Assembly (NCBI GenBank): GCA_001593845.1
Contig: LUCF01000054.1
Coordinates: 1-10,243, forward strand
DNA: 10,243 nucleotides
From: Candidatus Bathyarchaeota archaeon B63
Lineage (GTDB): Archaea; Thermoproteota; Bathyarchaeia; Bathyarchaeales; DTEX01
Direction of reading: 5' to 3'
The notes under the pieces are model-generated. The model was not told the DNA's origin. It made no database searches and saw only the letters and a program-made list of their open reading frames with translations. The position numbers were made by a program, and so were the translations under genes. Shown piece by piece: positions 5,679 to 10,243 of the stretch (position 1 is the first letter of the stretch; every line of letters begins with the position of its first letter).

Positions 5679-8600
5679 TCATTTTCGCCGTCCCTGAGCG
5701 GCCATGAATCTGGAGAGGCTGGTCTGCCTTGTCCCCTCCCCGCTCTCGAAGATAGATTCTATCTCTTCCTCGATAAGGAGTATCCTCTGGGCATAATAGC
5801 CGGACATGTCGTATCTTTTAATCAGCTTCCGAGCCTCCTCCAAGTATTTTTCTATGCCGCCTCGATAGACCGTTAATGTGAGGTCTCCGCCGCACTCGAT
5901 GCATCTTCCCCTCAGCGGGGCTCTCCTATATCTCCTGTTGCACCTTTTACACCTGAAGCTTTGAGAGGTGTATGCCCGCAGGTTTCCTGAGATGTCCCTG
6001 AAGAAATGCGTCGTCAGGACTATCTCCGCCACCCTCTTGGCGTCTACGGCCTCTATTCTCTCGGCGAGGTGTAGCTGAGCGTTCAGTTTATCCTTCATCC
6101 TCCTCAGCCTCTTGTACTGGCTCTCCCTATTCGCCTCGTTTATGTCATGGGTTGGGACTGTGAATCCGAATCCTTGAAGCTGCCTCCCTCCTAATCTGTG
6201 CTTGACTATATCTATGAGCCCCATTATCTCCCTCGCATTTGTGCCTCTCAGCGTCTCCTTATAGAATCTCAATGGATATCCGGAGGCGACATCCATCTCA
6301 TGGGCTTGCCTCTGAACCTCCTCCGGATTAATCATCCGGATTATGAAGAGCGGAGAATCCATAATTCCGCCTATCCTATCCGGCAGATACTCCCTAGAGA
6401 AATTCAGGAAAGCATCAAGAGCAATCATTATGCTATCTTCATCCCCATCGCAGTCTCTACGTTTTGCTGAGTGCCAGAATGGATGAGCGAAGCATACATT
6501 CAGGTCGGTAAAGCCTATTATTCTGCCAAGAACCCCGGCGCATGTGTGGGGAGCTAGACCAATGACCAGCTTTCCGACTAGGTCCTCTGGACGGGTGACA
6601 TTGTAGTATGGAGGCAGATGATAAACCTTCTGCAGGAGCTCATCTATGAATCTCGTTATGCGGATGAGGTAATCGATGCTTTTTCTTGGGATCACGATGT
6701 CCTGGATCTTGAGTTCGCATAATTGGTTTGGGCTTGTGAGCGGGCGGCCCTCATAATCATGTCGGTAACCGAGCTCCCTGAGCCTCTCAACTGAGACCCC
6801 TATCTCACTGGGCTTAAAGTGGGTCAGAGGGGCATTCGTCATGTCGAACCTCACGGTTCCATCCTTGTAGACTGACAGCCCATACTTTGCTCTTAGAATT
6901 CCTTTCTCCAGCGCCTCAGGGGTCTTCGTCCTGTTCGTAAGTCCCTTTACCCCTTTAACCTGCTTCGGTTTGAATCCTATTTTCCCGCATGCCTCATCGA
7001 TGAGGCTCCTCAGCGGAACCTGTTGTCTCTCGTAATTTCTCGTCTCAGACTTACAGACGGGACAGGTATCGAGTTCTATATTCCTCCCGCATCTGGGGCA
7101 TACAGACTCAATAATCGTTGGAGATTTACAGTTTGGACATGTCTGCATGAAAGTTGCGGTCCGGCAGCTTGGGCATCTCCGCTTCACTATCTCTACGGTT
7201 ATGACCCTCTCTCGAGACGCCTTCATCAAGTCTCTCTGGGCGCCTCCATTCAGCCCCACTGGAAACAGGACGTGAACAGGAGGGGTCATCTCCCTCCTGC
7301 TTGCCTTCTCAGGACGCCCAACCCTTGCTCCGATGAAGGTTGGAGCCTTATCCCTAATTTTTATCCCTGAGATCTCAGCCAAGTTTTCAAGTGTTGATAA
7401 TTCATGGTTTATTTCCATTCTCTCATGCCTGTGGAGCCCAAGCGAGTAGGAGAAGACATAGGCATCATCATCCTCGATGAGGATCTCATCTCCAACAACT
7501 CTGTGGGGAATGCAGATCCGCTCTAACAGACCCTTTATACTTGGGGAAAGCTTTCCCTTGATGCTTGCGACTATATCGTCATGGCCCTCTATTTTTGATT
7601 CTAAAAGCCAAGAACGTAGCTCCCTCAGCTCCTCCGGATCAATATAGGCCCAGAAGTATGTATATGCTGGGTGGAGGGGGACATCGAGGCCTAGGCTTAT
7701 CCTAATGGCGTCCCTCACGGGCGGTACATTGATCAATGGGGATTGGATGTACCCCTTCATGGAGTTGGGGGATACGGAGACCGCAGCAGCGGCCTCCTTT
7801 AGGTCTCCTTTAAATCGCTTATCTATAGCCTCCTTAACCTCTTCTGCCCACCACTCCTCAGTATAGCCTGCTGGGAGGAGCTTCTTGTTGTTGTATAGGA
7901 AATCGCCGAAGCTTACGAGGAGATCGCCTAGAAAAAGAATCTTGTCAATCTCATCCTTGATTAGGTCGAAGTTCTGGGGGGTGACCCTCACCACAGAGCC
8001 GTCCTTCAGCCGTACAATCGGAGGCTCGATCGAGTCCACTGAGAGCACAACCCCAGACTTGCCCGGCGTCTCGATCTTGAGTTGGGTGCCGCCGGCTAAG
8101 AAGTCCTGAAGGGTCCTCATCGTGAGTGGGTGAACGGCGACGGCTGAGAGCCCTGTGTTCCTGGATCTCCCGTACCTCAGCCTAAATCCGCCTCTCATTG
8201 ACGGGAAACTCAGAATCGGGCGGCCAGCAGGAACATCCTCCATGAAGCTCGATCTCTTCTTCCTCGCGGTCTCCCTGATCTCCTTCAGCCATTCCCATCC
8301 CTCAATCCCGAGCTCCTCAACAACGGCGAGGACCTTCGCTGCACGTCCTATTATGCCATCATTGACCACGCGCAGCGCTCCTCCCCTCAGGCAATTCGTC
8401 TCGATGCGGGGGAGGTTACGGTGGGATGACACCTCAATCTTGTTCGATGGGATCCCCGTTATCTCGACGGGAAGATGCCTAAGCGCCTTTCTTAACTCCT
8501 CATCTGAGACGCGGTACTGGAAGCGGCTGACTTCCCTCTCATAGAGCCGGAGCTCCTCGATAAACCGGTTAATCTCCTCCTCGGTCGGCTTGTAACGGTC

Positions 8601-9122
8601 TAGGCCCAGCAGGCGGCGGACGAGATCCGCCACAACTGGGGTAAGAGCTGTCTCCGTTCCCCCGGCTGAGCGGATTGGACCCGCGAAGTAGATGGCCAAG
8701 TAGCGGGAGCCATCCATGTTCTTCTTGATCAGAACCTTGGCGATGCCTTCTGAGTAGACGGCGGCGGTCACTCCCTCTGTTAAGATAGCAAGGGCAGTTC
8801 TGATTGCCTGTGCGGCCGCCTCTTCTTCCCCCAGCCTGCCGAATCTTCCGTTGACTATCTCTTCGGCGATCTTGAAGGCCATCCTTTCCCTCGGCATCTT
8901 CTTCGAGAGTTTCCTTATCCTCTCAGCGAGGTTACGTATACCTATGAAGCCCTCCACGAGTCCGGCCAGATCTTCCGCTATTCTGATCTCAGGATGAGGC
9001 TTCGGGTCGACCCCTACCTTCCTAGCGGCAACGGCAACCTCAATAATCCTTTCCAGTAGTCGTCTAAGCTCAGAGAAGTACCTCCGATAATCCTCGTTTA
9101 AGCCTTGAAGCAACTTTATCAC
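5679..9122 (-). CDS. polC: DNA polymerase D large subunit DP2 (catalytic)
   Basis: This 1147-residue protein is the catalytic subunit of the archaeal replicative polymerase PolD; it pairs with DP1, which is not in the window. Conserved blocks in order are the N-terminal helical region (1-130), YFAGPIRSAGGTETAL at 145-160, ETNCLRGGALRVVNDGIIGR at 241-260, and a double zinc-binding segment with CxxC pairs at 650/653, 662/665, 675/678 and 687/690. Then come APHTCAGVLGRIIGFT at 857-872 and the catalytic RRDCDGDEDS at 888-897, whose acidic residues bind the metals in the double-psi beta-barrel core. A third zinc site has Cys1058, 1061, 1074 and 1077. QTSLSRFM at 1133-1140 fits a C-terminal PCNA-interacting (PIP) box. 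No intein interrupts the catalytic motif. The length is slightly below the roughly 1,200-residue inteinless Pyrococcus form. The start is GTG 9122; the N-terminus then aligns with known DP2 proteins. The ribosome binding site is weak (AGAAGG). Confidence 0.96.
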   Translation of the reverse strand: MIKLLQGLNEDYRRYFSELRRLLERIIEVAVAARKVGVDPKPHPEIRIAEDLAGLVEGFIGIRNLAERIRKLSKKMPRERMAFKIAEEIVNGRFGRLGEEEAAAQAIRTALAILTEGVTAAVYSEGIAKVLIKKNMDGSRYLAIYFAGPIRSAGGTETALTPVVADLVRRLLGLDRYKPTEEEINRFIEELRLYEREVSRFQYRVSDEELRKALRHLPVEITGIPSNKIEVSSHRNLPRIETNCLRGGALRVVNDGIIGRAAKVLAVVEELGIEGWEWLKEIRETARKKRSSFMEDVPAGRPILSFPSMRGGFRLRYGRSRNTGLSAVAVHPLTMRTLQDFLAGGTQLKIETPGKSGVVLSVDSIEPPIVRLKDGSVVRVTPQNFDLIKDEIDKILFLGDLLVSFGDFLYNNKKLLPAGYTEEWWAEEVKEAIDKRFKGDLKEAAAAVSVSPNSMKGYIQSPLINVPPVRDAIRISLGLDVPLHPAYTYFWAYIDPEELRELRSWLLESKIEGHDDIVASIKGKLSPSIKGLLERICIPHRVVGDEILIEDDDAYVFSYSLGLHRHERMEINHELSTLENLAEISGIKIRDKAPTFIGARVGRPEKASRREMTPPVHVLFPVGLNGGAQRDLMKASRERVITVEIVKRRCPSCRTATFMQTCPNCKSPTIIESVCPRCGRNIELDTCPVCKSETRNYERQQVPLRSLIDEACGKIGFKPKQVKGVKGLTNRTKTPEALEKGILRAKYGLSVYKDGTVRFDMTNAPLTHFKPSEIGVSVERLRELGYRHDYEGRPLTSPNQLCELKIQDIVIPRKSIDYLIRITRFIDELLQKVYHLPPYYNVTRPEDLVGKLVIGLAPHTCAGVLGRIIGFTDLNVCFAHPFWHSAKRRDCDGDEDSIMIALDAFLNFSREYLPDRIGGIMDSPLFIIRMINPEEVQRQAHEMDVASGYPLRFYKETLRGTNAREIMGLIDIVKHRLGGRQLQGFGFTVPTHDINEANRESQYKRLRRMKDKLNAQLHLAERIEAVDAKRVAEIVLTTHFFRDISGNLRAYTSQSFRCKRCNRRYRRAPLRGRCIECGGDLTLTVYRGGIEKYLEEARKLIKRYDMSGYYAQRILLIEEEIESIFESGEGTRQTSLSRFMAAQGRRK

Positions 9123-9137
9123 GAAGCCTTCTAGTGA

Positions 9138-9449
9138 CTATTCAGTATGGATCCTGCAGAGTATAATTGTGGGCCACTTCTCCATGGGGCGCCCGACGAC
9201 TTGTCGATAAGTATTCTTAGCGAGCTCCTCCCGGCGACTAACGCATGCCCTGCATCGTTCATGCCTCATGTCAGACGGGCCGTCACATTGGCCGCAGTTC
9301 AGAAGGAGGGTTTCACCTAAGCCTTTTAGGTTTGTCCATGCGAACTCCCGTTCGTCATATTCGGGTTCGAAGTCCGGCCAGATGTCGTATAGGTCATCTC
9401 TTCCTAGGATCTTCTTTAAGGACGCAAAATAATTCTCGAATGAGGTCAA
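9138..9449 (-). CDS. small cysteine-rich protein of unknown function, probable zinc binder
   Basis: I do not recognise this 103-residue protein. It has an acidic, aromatic N-terminal half (FENYF at 4-8, IWPDFEPEYDE at 23-33). A four-cysteine cluster follows, CGQC at 52-55 and CRAC at 66-69 with ten residues between, typical of a zinc ribbon or knuckle. The remainder is a basic tail with a lone Cys98 and His101. The TTG start at 9449 is supported by GGAGG at 9455-9459 with five bases between. It starts 14 nt after the GGGP synthase stop and ends 15 nt before the DP2 start, so it is surely co-transcribed with both. A role in replication, RNA or protein binding is possible, but only context points to it. 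Coding is supported by tight spacing, a good ribosome binding site and the ordered cysteines. Confidence 0.75.
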   Translation of the reverse strand: MTSFENYFASLKKILGRDDLYDIWPDFEPEYDEREFAWTNLKGLGETLLLNCGQCDGPSDMRHERCRACVSRREELAKNTYRQVVGRPMEKWPTIILCRIHTE

Positions 9450-9452
9450 TCT

Positions 9453-9459
9453 CTCCTCC
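9453..9459 (-). promoter_or_regulatory. ribosome binding site of the cysteine-rich gene
   Basis: On the minus strand GGAGGAG runs from 9459 to 9453, inside a G-rich run; the GGAGG core ends five bases before TTG 9449. It lies in the gap directly after the GGGP synthase stop and decides the non-ATG start. Confidence 0.65.
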
Positions 9460-9463
9460 CCCC

Positions 9464-10243
9464 TCAGTCGGATTGATCAATACCTCTATCTGCCGCTCCC
9501 TCTTTTATGCCTTCCATTATTTCCAGAATCTTCCTCTTCGGATCGCTCTGTTCAAGAGCCGTACTGACGACGACAATGTCAGCTCCGGCATATACGATCT
9601 CCTTCGCCTGAGAGCCTGTCCTTATCCCCCCTCCAACCAAGAGGGGCAAGTTGACTACACTCTTCACCATCCTTATGGTCTTGGACGGGACTGGTTTGCT
9701 GACCCCCGATCCCCCTTCCAAGTAAATAAATCTCATACCTAAGAATTGGGCGGCGAGCGCATGAGCAACGGCCAAGCTGGACTTCTCATAGGGTATTGGA
9801 CAGGCCTTTCCAATGACGGCTGCGGCTCCCCCCTCACCGAGAATTAAATAGCCTAGGGGGATCGGCTCTATATGGAATTTCCTAATAAGCGGGGCTGCTA
9901 GCACCTGCACTCCAATGATGAAGTATGGATCGGCGGAATTGAGGAGGGACATGAACCAGATGGCATCCGCATACCTGCTTATGCCTGTGATGTTATTTGG
10001 GAATAGTATGACGGGAATCTTAACGCTCTCCTTGATGGATTTCACGATCTTATCGAGGGACTCCGGGGAGACCAGGGTGGATCCTCCCACCATTATAGCT
10101 GAGGCTCCGGCTCTCTCCCCTTCCTTAGCTATCAGAGAGGCGGACTCCGCATCGACATCCTCCGGGTCGATTAAGGGAATAAATATAGCCCCTTTTTCTC
10201 GGATGCTCGTCAGAAGATATCTCTCAGTCTTACCCAACATCAC
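9464..10243 (-). CDS. geranylgeranylglyceryl phosphate synthase (group II)
   Basis: The enzyme joins geranylgeranyl diphosphate to glycerol 1-phosphate, forming the first ether bond of archaeal membrane lipids. The 259-residue TIM-barrel sequence shows LIDPED at 24-29, VGGSTLVSPESL at 52-63, FPNNITGISRYADAIWFMSL at 81-100, IEPIPLGYLI at 125-134, YLEGGSGV at 174-181 and VGGGIRTGSQA at 203-213; the last two bind phosphate. This pattern is the group II (methanogen/TACK-type) form rather than the short group I form. The family's usual LIDPDK lysine is Asp here (position 29). The first codon in the window is GTG 10243, followed directly by ATG 10240. Homologues begin at about this point, so the gene is probably complete, but a start just outside cannot be excluded. 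It leads the DP2 operon. Confidence 0.92.
   Translation of the reverse strand: MMLGKTERYLLTSIREKGAIFIPLIDPEDVDAESASLIAKEGERAGASAIMVGGSTLVSPESLDKIVKSIKESVKIPVILFPNNITGISRYADAIWFMSLLNSADPYFIIGVQVLAAPLIRKFHIEPIPLGYLILGEGGAAAVIGKACPIPYEKSSLAVAHALAAQFLGMRFIYLEGGSGVSKPVPSKTIRMVKSVVNLPLLVGGGIRTGSQAKEIVYAGADIVVVSTALEQSDPKRKILEIMEGIKEGAADRGIDQSD

Noticed and set aside
6453..6482. Possible intein insertion site at the DP2 catalytic motif
   Set aside because: The catalytic segment is continuous and no splicing blocks are present, so no intein is inserted.
7023..8544. Several plus-strand frames of 74-129 codons within DP2
   Set aside because: DP2 is an intact 1147-residue frame with all known motifs; the opposite-strand frames are fragments without homology features.
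9245..9742. 165-codon plus-strand frame
   Set aside because: Runs antisense across the cysteine-rich gene and GGGP synthase, both with good start signals; composition looks non-coding.
1..10243. CRISPR array, tRNA/rRNA gene, insertion sequence or defence system
   Set aside because: I saw no regularly spaced repeats, cloverleaf-like sequence, transposase motifs or terminal repeats; nearly all bases are accounted for by housekeeping genes.

Overview
The window looks like chromosomal DNA from an archaeon. It carries the large subunit of the archaeal D-family DNA polymerase, a group II-type geranylgeranylglyceryl phosphate synthase (archaeal ether lipids), a PAC2-type protein and a short archaeal-type PRPP synthetase. 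Arginine codons are mostly AGG/AGA. Starts are often TTG or GTG, and several follow GGAGG-type ribosome binding sites. The 2-keto-3-deoxygluconate kinase closely resembles the Sulfolobus type, whereas PolD is absent from the classical Crenarchaeota. Together these favour a PolD-bearing TACK-type lineage, such as a Bathyarchaeia-like organism; this placement is inference.

Layout. Bases 1-1117 are on the minus strand: the first 78 codons of an MBL-fold hydrolase cut by the window edge, and an undecaprenyl-diphosphatase (UppP/BacA) family membrane protein. A divergent promoter region (1118-1246) separates them from a plus-strand block at 1247-5292: PAC2 protein, KDG kinase, PRPP synthetase, flavin-reductase-like protein and PHP-domain phosphoesterase. 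A convergent junction (5293-5377) packed with three adjacent stem-loops follows. From 5378 to the end everything is on the minus strand and reads as one probable operon, in transcription order: GGGP synthase, a small cysteine-rich protein, the PolD large subunit DP2 and a winged-helix regulator, with gaps of 14, 15 and 31 nt.

Functionally this is mostly housekeeping: DNA replication, first committed ether-lipid synthesis, nucleotide precursor (PRPP) supply, sugar acid phosphorylation in an Entner-Doudoroff branch, polyprenyl-diphosphate recycling and probable proteasome-related assembly. The plus-strand genes appear to have separate promoters, except the flavin reductase/PHP pair, 32 nt apart.

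I see no mobile element, CRISPR array, rRNA or tRNA, and no clear sign of a new defence or accessory system. The points most worth attention are the unrecognised CxxC/CxxC protein between GGGP synthase and DP2, the small regulator behind DP2 with a perfect dyad just before its start, paired dyads in front of the KDG kinase, the hairpin cluster at the convergent junction, and a UppP homologue lacking the usual active-site histidine.
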